Source: Parascedosporium putredinis
Taxonomy: Eukaryota; Ascomycota; Sordariomycetes; Microascales; Microascaceae
Direction: 5' to 3'
DNA: 64,000 bases
NCBI GenBank assembly: GCA_949357655.1
Contig: CASHTG010000011.1
Span: forward strand, 372,001-436,000
Position numbers and translations under genes: made by a program. Shown piece after piece: positions 1-13,176 of this stretch (its first letter is position 1; every line of letters starts with the position of its first letter). Below the pieces are notes generated by a model. The model saw only the letters and a program-made list of their open reading frames with translations, searched no databases and had not been told where the DNA came from.

Positions 1-871
1 CGAGCTTGGTGGTGCATGGAAGAAGCTCGGCGAGGACGTTCAACTACATGGCAAGTGAGCGGTCAGCGCATACACGCGCACACATATGCACGCGCACACA
101 TATGCTCGCGTGCACACATGGGACGGACGGAGCCCCTCCTGATCAGACTCACCTCGCGCAACCTCCGAGTGATGAGATGTGTGTACTGAGAACCTGCTCA
201 GCGCAAACTAAGAATTAGCAACTCATCCCTCAATCCTTGAGCAAAACGAGTAAAACGTGCCAAAGTCGAGCACCAGAATGGTCTATATCCAGTCGTTAGC
301 GAGATCGCGACCTTTTTTTTTTTGGCGGGGCAGAAGAGACGCTGCGATAAGGGATGGAGGGGCAACGCGGGGCAGAAATTTCGCAGGTGAATCCGACTCA
401 CGTCAAAGAGCTTGTGCGGCGCCTGGGCCTTTTCCGGAGTAGCCGTCATATTCGCAAACTTGGTATACGGGAGTCGATGGAAGAGTCCAAAGGAGATGGG
501 GCGACGTTGGACCAGGCGTTGATAAAAGAGCGGTCTTCTTTGCGATGGGCGCTGGAGTTTTTTTTTTTGTCTCTGCTCCTTCAGACTGCCCAGATAAGTT
601 GCATAGAGTTTATCGTCGCTTGGGCGCGGGAATGACACTAAAAATTTTCTGCCACACTTGGCCTGGCCTCAATCAGGAAGGTGGGGTGTGGCAACTGTGG
701 CTAACCAACTGCGAGCGGTCGGCTGCCACTTGCAAGGATCCTCCAAACTGTGGCTGAAGACTCTTTAGTAGCTCCCCCATTGACGAATATCGACTGTTCA
801 TGCAATACGCCGATGCGCCTCTGTAGCCACACCGATCTTGGCGTTCTTAGTTCCTCCTGTGTCGAGTGTAT
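1..871. other. Non-coding stretch, no gene recognised
   Basis: Open frames here are short, overlap on both strands and resemble no family I know. Positions 72-120 hold a short imperfect CACACATATG-type repeat. Two T-runs (about 312 and 558) interrupt otherwise unremarkable sequence. Confidence 0.5.
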
Positions 872-1191
872 TGTTGAAGGATGACGGAAGGATTCCTACG
901 GAAATGGAAGTCCGTCACGGAAACAGATATCCGTTGTGGAAACAGATATCCGTTGTGGAAACAGGTATCCGATGCGGATACCGGTTTCCGACGGATCCAC
1001 ATGACGGATATCGACTTCCGTTCCGGAAGATGGTATCCGACGGTTCCAGGAATGGCAACTATAAAAGACCGTAGATTCCTCCATAGAACGGCTCCAAATA
1101 ATGGAACCAAGCAGCGAATACGAACAGCATTTTACCCCCATCTTTTGCCCTCTGTTCAATATGTATCTCTATCACGAGGGGATCAGTAACA
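872..1191 (+). repeat. Possible solo LTR (copia-like ends), 320 bp
   Basis: The segment begins TGTTGAAGG and ends CAGTAACA, so it has TG...CA ends with TGTT/AACA inverted termini, as in LTRs. A TATAAAAG box lies near 1062 and A-rich sequence follows. The left half is packed with palindromic units: a 19-bp tandem pair at 922-940 and 941-959, and a 14-bp-arm hairpin at 957-989 with one mismatch and a GATGC loop. No 5-bp target duplication is visible (TGTAT to the left, AGCGA to the right) and no internal retrotransposon sequence adjoins. It could instead be a MITE or a chance arrangement. Confidence 0.35.
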
Positions 1192-4100
1192 AGCGACATT
1201 GCTCTATTCTGCCAGTGCTTGTCAAAAAAGTGAAGCCTGGTATTAGAGAAACCCAAGAGAAAAGGTGATTGATCTACGTTGTAACCCTGGTGAGCAGTCT
1301 TCTACAATTCAGGCCGGGTTCATGGAAACCTCCTACTGCTCAGTTCGGTTGGGAATATTTTCCGTTGCCAACCTGCAGATTCCGTGGCGCTCACCCACAA
1401 GATGATCTACTCTGCGCAATTATGCCATGATCAACAAGACTTGCCTCTTGTCTCTCCATTTTCTGGTTGGCCAAAACGGCCACTGGGGCTGGGCCGGAGA
1501 TAAGTCGTCGAACAGGGGATGGTCCCCGCCCTTCCTTCCCCATCTGCCCATCCATTCTCGGTCCAAATTGCCGATGCCGCGAGCTTCTAAAACTGGTGAA
1601 CTGGATTAACACTGACTAGATCAATGTGAGCTCATATTTCATGGTCAGCCGCCTCCTTTCCAAAGTTCAAAGTTGCCTCCGCCATAAGCCGCTCTGACCA
1701 TCATCTCACGAATATGAGGTGCTGCCGGGCGGCAATGCCTGTTCTGCAGTCAAAGACACGAGCCAGACGTGAGACACACGTTGGACTAAAGAAAGGAAAA
1801 GGTCCACGGCCCGAGGTCGTTTTTCTCTTGCAAGCTTTAGCTCCTCCCTTAGCGGCTAGTGTCGAAGGCGTCGCGAGAAAACAGGGCTTGGCTATCACAG
1901 TCAGCTGCGAGGACGAGCTGAAGGTTGGCAGCCGCCTTGCCCCCTCTTTAAATTCCCGAGAGTAATTCATGCAAAGCGTCGAGGATGGTAGGGAGATCAA
2001 GGGGAGGAGGAGGGGTGACGCAGTGACACAGTGACACAGTGGGGGAGGGCGTAGAGACCTCCCCGGCCATTCCTCGAGTAACCGTCATGGTGAGGGGGAC
2101 TGAGACAAGAACTTGATGTGAAGTCCAGCTTGCGACCCCAAAGAAAACGAAAATCAGTGATGAGCTCCCTCCCCTACGGCAGCAAGGTAAGACATATAAT
2201 GCCTGATTATGTGCCATTTCGGATCTTCGTCTCCTTTGGAAAAAAAAAAGAAAAGAAATGAATATGGCCAAATGCACGAAAGGCTCACTCTCCAAAATCG
2301 CTCGAAATCACAGGCTAAAGAAGGCCACGTCGAGCCAGACACGGGACGTTATCCGTCTCTACGAGGATAGTTTTAGCGAAAGAGAGTAAAAAGAAAACCC
2401 AACAACTATCCCTAGGACCATTGTCCTACAGCCCTACCGTGCGACGGCCTCAACAGCTCCAGAGGACGCCCGAACAAGCGTGGTGAGTGGCAAGGATTGG
2501 ATCAAGATAAGAGAGAGGGTAGAAGATGATAGGCGCATGGCCTCCCTTTATGTGTCACTCATGTCCATACATGTAATGCTGGATGGACTTTGGAAAGGAA
2601 AAAAGGGCTGCAGGCGAGGTAGCATCCCGAGTAGCGCGTTGTCCCCCATCATGCGCTGCAGACCTCCTCTTCACGGCCTAGCTATCACTTACTCGACCGG
2701 CAACTTGTAGGAACCGCGAGCGACGGGGAAAAAGCAACGCCATGCGGACGGGCTTGGCCCCCACCGCTTGCTTGAACCAGCAAACCAGGACTTTTCTTTT
2801 CCCTTTCTGCTCAAGTGCTCAACATAGCATGTGTCCCCTCCCCCTCCTCCTCTCGTCCTCAGCCCTGGTTCGCGCCCGAGGAAAGCACTAAGGCAAGCTT
2901 TGTTTCCTTGCCTGATGGGCCGCAGGCTGGTCGGTGACTGATGCGTGATGGAACTGTTGGGCTTGAAGTGGTCCACATGACACCGCCAACGGGAAGGTCG
3001 AATTAAAAAGCAAGGGCTACCTCGGTCCCAAGTAGATAGGTTTAGCGGGGTGCGGGACGATCCTCTTAACCCTGGATGAAATAACCCTGGAAGAGTGCCT
3101 TCGGCCGGCCCGGGTTTGCCAAGGGCCTAAGGGACGCGAAGACGCTAACTAGCTTCGATGACGACGCCGCCTTGAACTTCAAAGCTTGGTCGCTTGAAAA
3201 AGACTCGAGCATTGGGCAGTCAAGAATGAAGAGCATATTTTTTGTGAATTCTCTCTTCTTGTTTCTCTTCTGCAACCGCCGGGGACAGAACGCAGACCGC
3301 CCGAGGGAGGGGCAAGCATGCTCTGCACACCGATCCGCTTTGGTGGTTGGTCGGCCGAGACCAGCTGTGCGCTTTGCTTACATTAGCCCGGCAGATCCTC
3401 TTCAGCCACCGGCGAGCGAGGAGCGTCCACGAAGGTGACAGGCTGCCGAGGCAAACCATTTGAGCTGCTGGCTTCAGCGCGACCGGGGTTGACGTCGGGG
3501 AAAATCGAAGACGGGAGAGAAGGAGGGAACGTATGGAGATGAGACAAAAACCAGCGGGAAGATGAGCCAAAGGAGGTTAGGCAAAGAAGGTGGAAAAGGA
3601 CAACGACGAAGAAGCGAATGCGAATAAAACAAAGATCAATAGGATGGAAGACACTACACTAGATGGTTGAGCTACGGAAATTCGAAACTCTTCCCTAGCG
3701 CGGGTAGTCAATTGAGTCCATGCTTGTTTATTCCTGGCATCCATGGAGCGATCGAACTGTAAGTCGGGGAAATGATCTGGCCCCATGTGGCTGGCTGGGG
3801 GTCTGTCTAAGTGACCATGGAGGCGGGAAAGTCTACATGTAGTCTTTACCGCGCTGCTCGCCAATCCCAGCGTAACGAAGAGGGCCGATCACTACCACAT
3901 TCTCCCACACATGAGATAACAAGGCTGCTATGGGTCGCAAAGGGTACACTACATACATTAGTCTACGGATACCGCTTCAAGCCGGATTCCACCGTCCTGA
4001 GCTTACGTCTACGATGTCCTCGTCGGCGCAAGAGGAGACGGAAAAGGAAACAAAAAATCTTTTGAAAAATAGGAAGGGAAAAAAAGGGAAGCCGTCAGAG

Positions 4101-4864
4101 TGAGGAGAAAAGGAAACCTGCCGTCCGGATTAAAGATAGAAATGCGGGCCGGACATCTGGAACGACATGTGCACTGGGGGGGAACAAGACTCGGGGAAAG
4201 CTACAGCCACGTTATCTTACCTTCCAGGTCCCCGCCGAAACCGTCTTTGACGGCCTGGTTCTCTTAGCTTACCTGCTTGTCGACTCATGTTGATCACGAA
4301 AAAGGCTTGAAACCGTGGCCGTTCACCCCCTCCTCATGTAGCCTCTTTTAGGTCCAGCGCCGTCGTGGCTAGCCAGGATCGGCGTGCCGCTCCTTTTTTC
4401 AACGGGCTGCCCCCTTGGAAACAGGTAGTGTTACCCATCGTCTCTTTACTTTTTTCTTTCACTCTCCCCCTCCCTCCCCCAACCCCCGTCCAGCTGCGTC
4501 ATCGCTCCGATATCGATTGCGCATGAAGGCGGGGGCGGGTATGCACCTTCCAGTACACAACCAAAAATGAGAAGACGCACAAGGGCTGGAGTCATGGAAC
4601 TCACCCCTTCTTACGCCCTAGCGAGTCGAGGGGTGCCCCCTTCCCCTCTGGTGATAGTTCGTGCTAGCCGGCGCCCCCAAGACGATGATAAAAGGGAGAG
4701 CCCCTGCCCACGAACTCGGCGCCCCCACCCACTGAGATTCAAATGCCCTCTCCAAGCGACATGCGAAGCTGAAGTTCGATTCCCCTCTGCAACCACTGGC
4801 TGTTGAATCCCTATCCCTCCCTCCCTAGGTACCCTTTGTCCTATTTCGTCCATTGGTTCCTGAT
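1192..4864. other. Intergenic region, no gene recognised
   Basis: About 3.7 kb of mixed composition. The longest open frames (up to about 115 codons) overlap antisense frames and look like chance. No tRNA, transposon ends or conserved protein motif was seen. The last few hundred bases are pyrimidine-rich (around 4450-4500), which fits the promoter and 5' leader of the gene starting at 4865. Confidence 0.5.
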
Positions 4865-6955
4865 ATGCAGCCCGATCCTCCTTTCAGCCCGATCAGCCGG
4901 TCTTCGACGGCTTGCGAATCGGACGATGCCAGAGAGCCCAAGAAGCTGATTCTCTGTTTCGATGGCACGGGAAACAAGTTTACCGGCTCGAATGCCGATA
5001 CAAATGTGGTCAAACTGCTGAGCAAGCTCGATCGTAATGACCCGAACCAGTACCATTATTACCAGAGTATGTGCTTTAGATGCTGCCGTCTGCCCACCTT
5101 TCACCCCGTGAACATCCCCCAGGCCATCCTATAATTTTTAGTAGTTTCTGTGCTTCCGTCCTCTTATTGTCAAACATCAGGATGAGTACTCACATGTATT
5201 GGCAGCTGGTATTGGCACGTACGATATCCACGAAAAGACGGTGCACAAGAGTTGGTACGGAGAGATGTGCAGCTCCATCTCCCAGACCATCGACCAGGGC
5301 GTCGGCACGACATTCGACGCTCACGTCATGGCCGGGTACCGATTCCTCATGCGATACTACGACTCCGTGAGCCACACCACCGATTGCACCGTCACTCTTC
5401 CCAAGCTGGCTCGACGTATAAGGGTATAAGACCTAGCTAACCTGTGTCCTCTCCAACGACGTCTAGGGTGACAAAATCTACATGTTCGGCTTCAGTCGTG
5501 GCGCGTTCACCGCCAAGTTCCTCGCCCGCATGATCCACACCGTCGGCCTGCTGTGCAAGGGTAACGAAGAGATGGTGCCCTTTGCCTACCGCCTATACCA
5601 GCGCTATCTCGCGGGCGAAATCGAAGACCACGACCAGCAGTCGGCGCGCCGCCGGTGGAGGCGCCGCTTCGGAATGGACAACGACGACGAGGGGGCAGCC
5701 AGCGACGACGAGGGCCAACCCTTCCTCCGGGACGACGACACCGCGAGATTGATGCACGGACGACAATACGAGGTAGCGCGAGACGAGATCACGGCTTTCA
5801 GCGACACTTTTGCCGCAAGGAGCAGGTCCTATGCAAGAACGGGCGGGTCAAGGAGCGCAACATCAAGGTGTACTTCCTCGGCGTGTGGGACTGCGTCAAC
5901 TCCATCTCCGTATTCGAGCCCCGCACGCCCGTCCCCGTACCCATCAAGGGCACCGCCACCTACGTCCGGCACGCCGTGGCCGTGGACGAGCGGCGCGTCA
6001 AGTTCAAGCCCGCGCTGCTGGCGCAGGACATACGCGCCCTCACGCGCGACCACGAAAAGGAGGACATCAAGGAGGTGTGGTTCCCCGGGTGCCACGGCGA
6101 CGTCGGGGGCGGCTGGCCCGCCGAGTACCCCGAGGACGAGAACAAGCCGCGCCCGACGTGGTGGCAGCGCGTCAAGGGCGTGGGCAAGCGCATCCGCGGC
6201 TTCTGGCGCACGAGCAGGGCCAAGGAGGCGACCAAGGCCAAGAATATCCTCACGGATCCGTTCCAGATGAGCGATATACCGCTGGCGTGGATGATTCGCG
6301 AGGTCGAGTCGGTGGGGAGGCGGGATCCGGCGGGTGCGGTGCGGTGGCGGCCGAATGTGGAGGGTTCAAGGCGCGTTTTAAGCAGAGGAGGCAGCAGGCG
6401 CTGGATGGGGATATGCATGATGCGCTGAAGTTTGGTCGAGGCACGGGTTTCTTTACCGTGCTGCTGTGGAAGTTCATGGGTTAGTTTCTTTCTTTTTGCT
6501 AATTTTTCTTCTCTCCATCAGTGTGGCGACACACGCGAGGGAAATGTTCGCCAGTGAGACTAACCTTGCGCTCTCTTCTACAGAGGTCTTCCCCTTCATC
6601 ACGAGATGGGAACTCGAGGATAACGAATGGGTCAACGTCCGGTTCCCGATGAACAAGGGATCCACGAGAGATATCCCCCGACGCAGTGCTTCACGATTCC
6701 CTAGTATACCGGTTGAAGAAGTACGACAACTACACGCCGCAAAACAACCACGGAGGGAAGTTACCTCCATGTCTCAAGAACGACGGAATCATTCCGGAGT
6801 TGGAGCCCATCGTCGATCAAGACTGGAGGTTCGCGGACATAGACCACCAAACGTACCGGTTCAAGAAGGTGGTGGACGACCCGGACCAGCTCGTGGAGCC
6901 GGCGGTCGTGACGCAGGAGCAGGAAAATGGCGCGGTCAAGGCGAAGATTCTCTGA
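4865..6955 (+). CDS. DUF2235 (Tle1-like) alpha/beta-hydrolase protein
   Basis: Predicted exons are 4865-5066, 5206-5366, 5467-6479 and 6584-6955. Exon 1 carries the family start block KKLILCFDGTGNKF followed by NTNVVKLL-like sequence. Exon 2 starts with TGIGTY. Exon 3 carries the nucleophile elbow FGFSRGAFTAKFLARMI (GxSxG, Ser near 5494) and GVWDCVNS, then PGCHGDVGGGWP (the family's HxDVGGG motif). Exon 4 holds PFITRWELEDNEW. This is PF09994, related to Tle1 phospholipases; in fungi the substrate is unknown. ATG 4865 is the first ATG in frame. Three single-base breaks (about 5811 in a T-run, 6362 in a G-run, 6675 in a C-run) interrupt the frame while the downstream protein stays conserved. 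I treat them as sequence errors. Confidence 0.85.
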
Positions 6956-8673
6956 ATGTACTCGCGAGGCACGCAGGGCCAAAACAACACCGCGCCGCCA
7001 AGATCCGAAAGCGGGCAGAATATCATATTAGTTTACTAGCTTGACTGTGTGGCGGTTGGCCGTCAGGGGAATGGATGCGGCAGGAAGTTCTAATCCTTGA
7101 AAGGAAGGCTAGCTTAGTCTACACATCTTTGCTTGGTTGCACAGCGTTGTACGTAGATGTTGTTAATAAGTGTCAAGTTGCAAAACCAACCGATTGTCAA
7201 GTTCATCACGCAGACGTACAAGAGAGTAGAAGAAAGGCGCCGAACATGGCCTGATAGGATCCGCATTCTTTTTCTATGTATTCTTTTCTTTTTTCCGCCC
7301 CAAAGGTCGGCATAGATGAGGCACTTGTCCAAAAGTCGTCTGTGATGTACAAAACAGGTCTTAACATGCAAGCCAGCTAGTCTAAGCCATTTCTATACAG
7401 TGACTCACGAAGGCTCGGTGTTCATCAGGCGACCCGAATCGGTCCAAGAACTAGGAGGAGCCTGATCTGGCCGAATGTCCAGGAAGCCCTTGGGAGCCTC
7501 GTCACGCTTTCCATCCACCACTAACAAATTCATCGAGCCATAGGCGTTGATGGGACTTAGCAAAACATTGATCAGTCGGAAGGGAAGGGGCATACGCTGA
7601 CGCTCGTCAAGCGCCACACGATTAGACGTACGAGAAAATAAGCTCAGTCACACTTTGTCGACAACTAACTTTGGCACCAATAGTAACTAACAAGAAAAGC
7701 TCGCGCTTTGACAAGGTTGGCCCTGGACAGGAGCAGGCAGCTTTGAAGACTAAAACGCCCCTCGAGTCAGGCACCGAGGGATTTATGGCCAAGAGGGGAA
7801 ATATCACATATGCCGGATATGGGAAATATTGGATAGCGCGTGATACGTCCGATATAACCCGCGCGCTCGAAGGAGTGTGCCCATTGGGTCCCACCATCGC
7901 AGGCCACACGGCCGTACGCTTGTTCATGTACTTCGTTACAACCGAGCACTAGTCCAGGGTACGATGCCTACCTCTATTCAACAGCAAAGACTCGGGAACC
8001 GAGCTTCCTGGGGAGGTGGTCACGGAATATCCCTGTGCAGAAGAATACGGTGGCGTGGATAATGGGCGAGACGGTGCCGGTGCCGGCGCCGCTATTACAG
8101 AAAGGGCACTAATATTGCAAAATCGGCGATAGAGAGTGAGTGCATAAATCTCGTTTCTGAGTTTTATCACGAAAACTTGAGCATTTGAAGAAACGAGAAG
8201 TGGAGAGAATACGATACACGGCTTTGGTGTTTGGAGGAGGTGAATGGAATAACCGGGCATAACCTCCGTACCAAATAGAAATTAAACAATGAAAGATGGC
8301 CAGACTATCCCAATGCCGACAAGAAGCCAAAGATTCTAAGAGGGTGGTTCTTTGGATTCGAGGAAGCGGGAGCTAGCAGAGAACGAAGAGAATGGAGAAA
8401 GGCGTGGAACCAGCTAGGCAGGCCAAGATCAAGAGTCACCAGACAAAAGCACAAAGGAATCAAGAGAGACGTTTATCAAGTAGGGTAAAAAGAGCGTCCG
8501 TATTAATAAATTATCAAATAGTACCTCGCCACAGGCCGCGGTTTGCTGACAACTGCGGGAGGGGAAGAAGTGAAGCCACAGAAAAAGAAAATTTTGAGTA
8601 CAGTCATGATTAGCCCAACCATTCAAAGTCAGGCCCGAAACACCTCCACATCACCATGGAAAGCAAGCTATGC
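6956..8673. other. Intergenic region, no gene recognised
   Basis: About 1.7 kb between the DUF2235 gene and the 3' end of the secreted protein gene. Frames of 70-103 codons occur on both strands around 7400-8300, but they overlap each other and match no known family. This probably holds the two 3' UTRs of the flanking convergent genes. Confidence 0.5.
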
Positions 8674-9916
8674 TTAGTTCTGGTCGCGGCGGCCGATGGC
8701 AGGAGCGACGACGACGGTCTTCTCGTAAGAGACAACGTGCTGCTGAGGGCCACGGCCGTCAGCAGTAAGGTGCGTCCAGCCCTTGTTCCACTTGCCGTTG
8801 CCATAGGCGCAGCTGAAGGGCCGCTGGCAGCGTTGTCGAAGAAGACGGCAATCTGGGTGCAGGTGGAATCGAAAGCGCAGAACTGAGCGCACCACTGGAA
8901 GGCATCATTGTAGTTGGTGATGGAGGCGGGGGCGGTCTCGACAGCGATGGACTTCTTGGCGGAGGCCCACTTGGCGAGGATGACCTCGACCTGCATGAAG
9001 GAGGCGCCGCCTACGGTGTTGGTCTGGACGGCGGGGGCGACAATGGTGGTGGTAGCGCTGTGGACCTGGGTGGTGGTGGTGCTCTCGATCTCGGTCTCGG
9101 TCTTAGCATCGGGGGTCTCGGTGGACTTGTGGATGTCGGTGGTGGTGGTGGTCTGGGTGGTGGAGATGGTGGCAGACCTATAGATGTAGGAGGTGGGGGT
9201 GGTGGTAGTGGTGGACACGACCCTGATGCTGGTGCTGGTGCTGGTAACGGTGGGAGTGGTGACGATGCACGAGCAAGCGGTACGGATGGAGGCGCTGGGC
9301 TTGCCACTGGCGGGACCGGGAACACTGACAGCACGCTTGTAGGGGATACCAGTGCGAGTAGCAGGGTTCACGGAAGTGCTGGAGACGTGTTAGTTACGGA
9401 TTAGAGCGGTGATGGCGAACCTGAACGATAGCAAACGGAGCAAGCTTACATGGTGGTCCACGAGGTGGAAGTCTCACTCTCGATATCCGTGGAGTACGCG
9501 GTGTCGGTACTGCGGGATGTTAGTCACTTGGACAAGAGAACGGAACAATAGAGGGGAAAGGGCGGGATGGATGCTTACGTGGTAGACGTGACAGTGGCGG
9601 TGCTGGGGTCCAGAGTGGTCCACTCCGTGGTGGTGGAAGTCTTGGTGGCATCACGGACGTCGGTGAAAGTCGAGGTGATGGTGGTCCTGACAAGGTTGGC
9701 GACCTTGGTGCTGGTGCTGGAAATGGTTGTCTTCACGGTGGTAGTGGTAGGCCTGATGCTGAGGATGCTGACGCAGTAATCGTTGGCGTTGGCGTTGGCG
9801 AGAGCCACGGCGAGCGAGTTGCTGCTGCAGCCATTGCCGCTGGGAGGGCCGGGGAAAGGAGAAGCAAGGGCGGAACCAGCCAAGAAGGCGGCGTTGAGGA
9901 TGGACTTGATCTGCAT
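8674..9916 (-). CDS. Secreted Ser/Thr-rich protein with C-terminal Cys domain
   Basis: Exons on the minus strand are 9916-9579, 9509-9450 and 9378-8674, with introns of 69 and 71 nt (both GTAAGC donors). The N-terminus MQIKSILNAAFLAGSALASP is a classic signal peptide. It is followed by about 200 residues of Thr/Ser-rich mucin-like sequence broken by occasional charged residues. The C-terminal part has NDAFQWCAQFCAFDSTC and an aromatic/Cys stretch (FSCAYGNGKW). This layout recurs in fungal extracellular Ser/Thr-rich proteins of unknown function; the Cys module may be a PAN/apple-like fold, which is my inference. One missing base near 8817 separates the Cys module from its natural C-terminus ending at 8674. 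Likely secreted and O-glycosylated. Confidence 0.75.
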
Positions 9917-12759
9917 TTTGGATTTTGTTTTTGGGGGAGTGGACTTGATAAACGAATGTCAAGAAGATTAAGGGATTATGGAAGTGGAAAAGACTGGAAG
10001 CGAAAGAAAACTGTCGCGGTGACTATTGAGTCTGAGAGAGAGGGATGAGGATGAGAGAGAAGAATTAGGATGGGAGAAGGGAAGAGAAGATGTCCAGCTT
10101 TATACTCGAAAGACTGACGAGAAAAGCTTCACCCGTTTCCCTTGGCTTTCCCCTTTGCGCTGCGCGAAGAGAGAGAGATTAGCATCGCGAACAGCCACGC
10201 AAGCGTACAGGCAAAGCAAGGACGTGCTAACGAGGCGCCGGTGAGAAGCCATGTGGAGGAAGCAACGCACGGCGCGAAGAGCCAATATTGGCAGATACCC
10301 TGTCGTCGACGAATATTGGCCAGCCCCGAGCCAGGGTATCGGGAGGCGCTCAGGAACGATCGAGCGTGCAGCCCCGAAAGAACCTACCCAAACCGTCCAT
10401 AAGAGTCGGGAAGAGGGGGAAGGGAGGGGGATGGGGCGGAGGATAACCAGTGTGCAGTGTGCATGAAAGCGGCTACACGACGGCGGACCAGGGCACCGAG
10501 GCTGCGTGATGATGTGGGTCCTCCAACGACCGAGAGCCCTATTGCCCCAGTCTGGACATGGAAACGATGCTATTGATATTGAGCGCATGGCGCCGTTCTT
10601 CCTTGCGTATCGCGTCGGCTCGGTGGTGCGGGTACGTGACTGTAATTTCTAGAACCGAGCAGCACAGTCACAAAGCTCGCCGTAATACATCCATCTATGG
10701 ATCCATCTTTGACACATGTGAAGCCCTCGAAGACTGGGCGGAGCGACGATAGCAACAAGAGCCGCAGCGTCCTTTTACCCCATGCCCAGCGTTGTCGTTA
10801 CGCCGCCCGATACTGCCAAGGGGAACAAGGAAAATAAACTATCAAATAGCTCAGCAATATCACTATTGTTCCCATGGGCTGAACCCACCGCGGAAACACC
10901 GTCGAGCGTTTATACTATGCGAAGGAGCATCCTGATTGGTCACTGCGCGGTGATCCTCCATCGGTCCCAGAACCCGACTCCGGCTTCTAGCGCATTATGC
11001 CGCCACGCCCCCGGACAAGCCTCTCCAAAAGGGGGTTTCCCAAACGGGGCATAAAAGAGAGAATGGAGCAGGGCATGGGGCCCCCTCCCCTCCTCTCCCT
11101 GCGCGCAGCTCCGACTCGCCCGAGCTGACCCCAAGACGGCTGCATGCTTCGAGCGGTTTGGTGCTTTGCAGCGCAGCTCTGGAAATGAACTTTTTCAATT
11201 TTTCTTTCAATTTTTCCTTTTGCTACGCTATTATTTTGCGCACATTTTGGGGCATGAAAAAGCCCCACCGCTGCGAGAACCGCGCTCTCCTGCACCGCGT
11301 AGACCCTGCGAGGGGTGCAGGCGGAGGAATAAAGGGGACAAAAGCAACGAGTGATAGATGTTTTTGGATCACAGAGTCAAGGGCGAAGAAAAACAAACAA
11401 GTCAAAGCAGAGGAAGAAACAAGAAGGGATCGAAGAAGGGAAGAGAAAAATAAAATTGAAAATTAATCGAATTGTCGATATAATCGAAACCCTCTCGATC
11501 AAAGTCGACGAGGGCAACGCAGATTGCGTCGCCACGATGCAATTCGCTAGCAATGATCGTGAGCCTCACAAGAACCAGTTGGAGCACTAACAAGAATTTC
11601 CGGCCCTCTGGAATCGCTCGCGGAAGCAGTCCGTCACGACAAGCATGCCCTCAAGGGGCCTCTCTCTATGTGTGCGGCTGGGAGGGGCGAAATCGAGACC
11701 AACGGAAGCTTAACTCCTGAGACTATTAGTTATTACTAAACCCACAAAAAACTCACCCCCGAATATTGGAAATCTTGTCCACTCCGCCGGGTTTCGCAGC
11801 AAAGCGTTTGCTGAGTGGCACTGGCTGAAGGAGGGGTTGCTTTGCTGCCGATCCGGGGGTTACCGAGAGATTTTCCAGGGCATTGACCAGATAAACTTCT
11901 CGACCCCTGGCAGACCCGCACTCAGCGGTCAGGGAGCGCATCAACTTCTCGACAGAACGTGGACTCCAGCTCTGCTGTGGCCAGCCACCTCTCCACCCCC
12001 AGTCACTATCGAGTCCCCCTTGACTTGACCTCCCCACCTCCCGCCACCATGTTAGATGGGCGGAACACCACCGACACGCCGCATCGTACCACGGAGGACG
12101 CGTTCGTGCTACCCTCCATCATATTCGCCCATTAGGCAGTGCTTCATAGAGGTAGAGCCTACTAATATGCCAGGGACGCAAAGGTTCGGTCGCCGCCCAC
12201 GCATGCGCGTGAAACAGGTGACGATGCTGCCAATGCGTGCGTGCCTCGTACCTGCGTCCCAATCTCATCTCAGTTCCTGGCATTGCTCAGCTTTCACCAG
12301 CACTCTCCCCCTTTCTTTGGTTAATCGAAGAAGGAACAGCAAGGGGGAAAGGGCGGGGACAAGGATGCATTGCTGCCTGTGCATGGCTTGCTCACCAGTC
12401 GCCCGGCAGCTCGGGATAGAGAAGCCCAAATAATCATCCTTGTTCGAGGATTATCAATCGAACGGAGAAATCGAGAATATGGCAAATGTTTTCACGCACG
12501 CTTCATTTCCGGCTTCAAGAAACTGACGGCCAGCAATGTCCCAGTTGTTGGTAGCCTACATGGACGCTTGAAATGCCAGCAATCGCGGCTCTGCAGGCTC
12601 CACTCTAGCAAGCAGCGAAAAAGACAGAATGGAAAAAAATCGGAGCAGGCTTCGAGTTCAAAGTCGAGGGAGCAGGGATGGCAAACGCCAGTAGACTCAA
12701 ACTACCGGAGATCGATTCATCTTTCCCAATAGAGTGGTTGGCCCACAACAGATTTGGGC
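9917..12759. other. Intergenic region, no gene recognised
   Basis: This contains the promoter of the minus-strand secreted protein (A/G-rich near 9990-10090) and about 2.5 kb of unassigned sequence up to the retrotransposon. A 125-codon frame at 12056-12433 has no recognisable motif and I do not call it. The base composition becomes ordinary right up to the target-site duplication at 12760. Confidence 0.5.
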
Positions 12760-12764
12760 AGCAG
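12760..12764. repeat. Target-site duplication AGCAG, left copy
   Basis: AGCAG stands directly before the left LTR and again directly after the right LTR (20259-20263). A perfect 5-bp duplication is the expected footprint of integrase-mediated insertion of an LTR element. Confidence 0.9.
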
Positions 12765-13176
12765 TGTGACGTTCCAACACTAGGGCGTATTGCTTAGGGT
12801 TAGGTTGCGTTAGGGTTAGAACAGTCGGGGCCTGTTAGTAGCTCAGTGAGGCAATCAAACAGTATAACAATATCGTTATCTATAATATATATTTAAGTGT
12901 AGGGGTCAAGTGTACTTGAATTGACTACTAGGAAGGATATAGAACCTCCTTCCCTCTAAGATCTACTTATTTCTTTATATAGACAGTGGATTATATTATC
13001 CTATCGTGATCTAGGTGATCAGTTAGCTCTAATCACTATAACCGCGGTGATCCAGGTCGCCTAGATCACTAGGTAACTAGGGTGATCCCTTTTACCTATA
13101 GTTCCTCTAGTCTAGTATTTCTATAGGTCCTCACTACCTTCCCTAGGCTACTTCTTTAGGTAGCTAGGTTATAATA
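12765..13176 (-). repeat. Left LTR, 412 bp (element's 3' LTR)
   Basis: It starts TGTGACG and aligns base for base with the right LTR at 19847-20258, which has the same length. Differences are almost all transitions. The first roughly 130 bp (12765-12895) keep C and G where the right copy reads T and A. The inner end has decayed to GGTTATAATA where the right copy reads GGTCGTGACA. It contains TTAGGG-like units at 12794-12819. Confidence 0.92.

Noticed and set aside
8914..9404. Gly/Val-rich plus-strand frames resembling glycine-rich proteins
   Set aside because: They are antisense readings of the Thr/Ser repeat codons of the minus-strand secreted protein.
12056..12433. 125-codon plus-strand frame near the retrotransposon
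   Set aside because: No motif or family resemblance, with overlapping frames in other phases.
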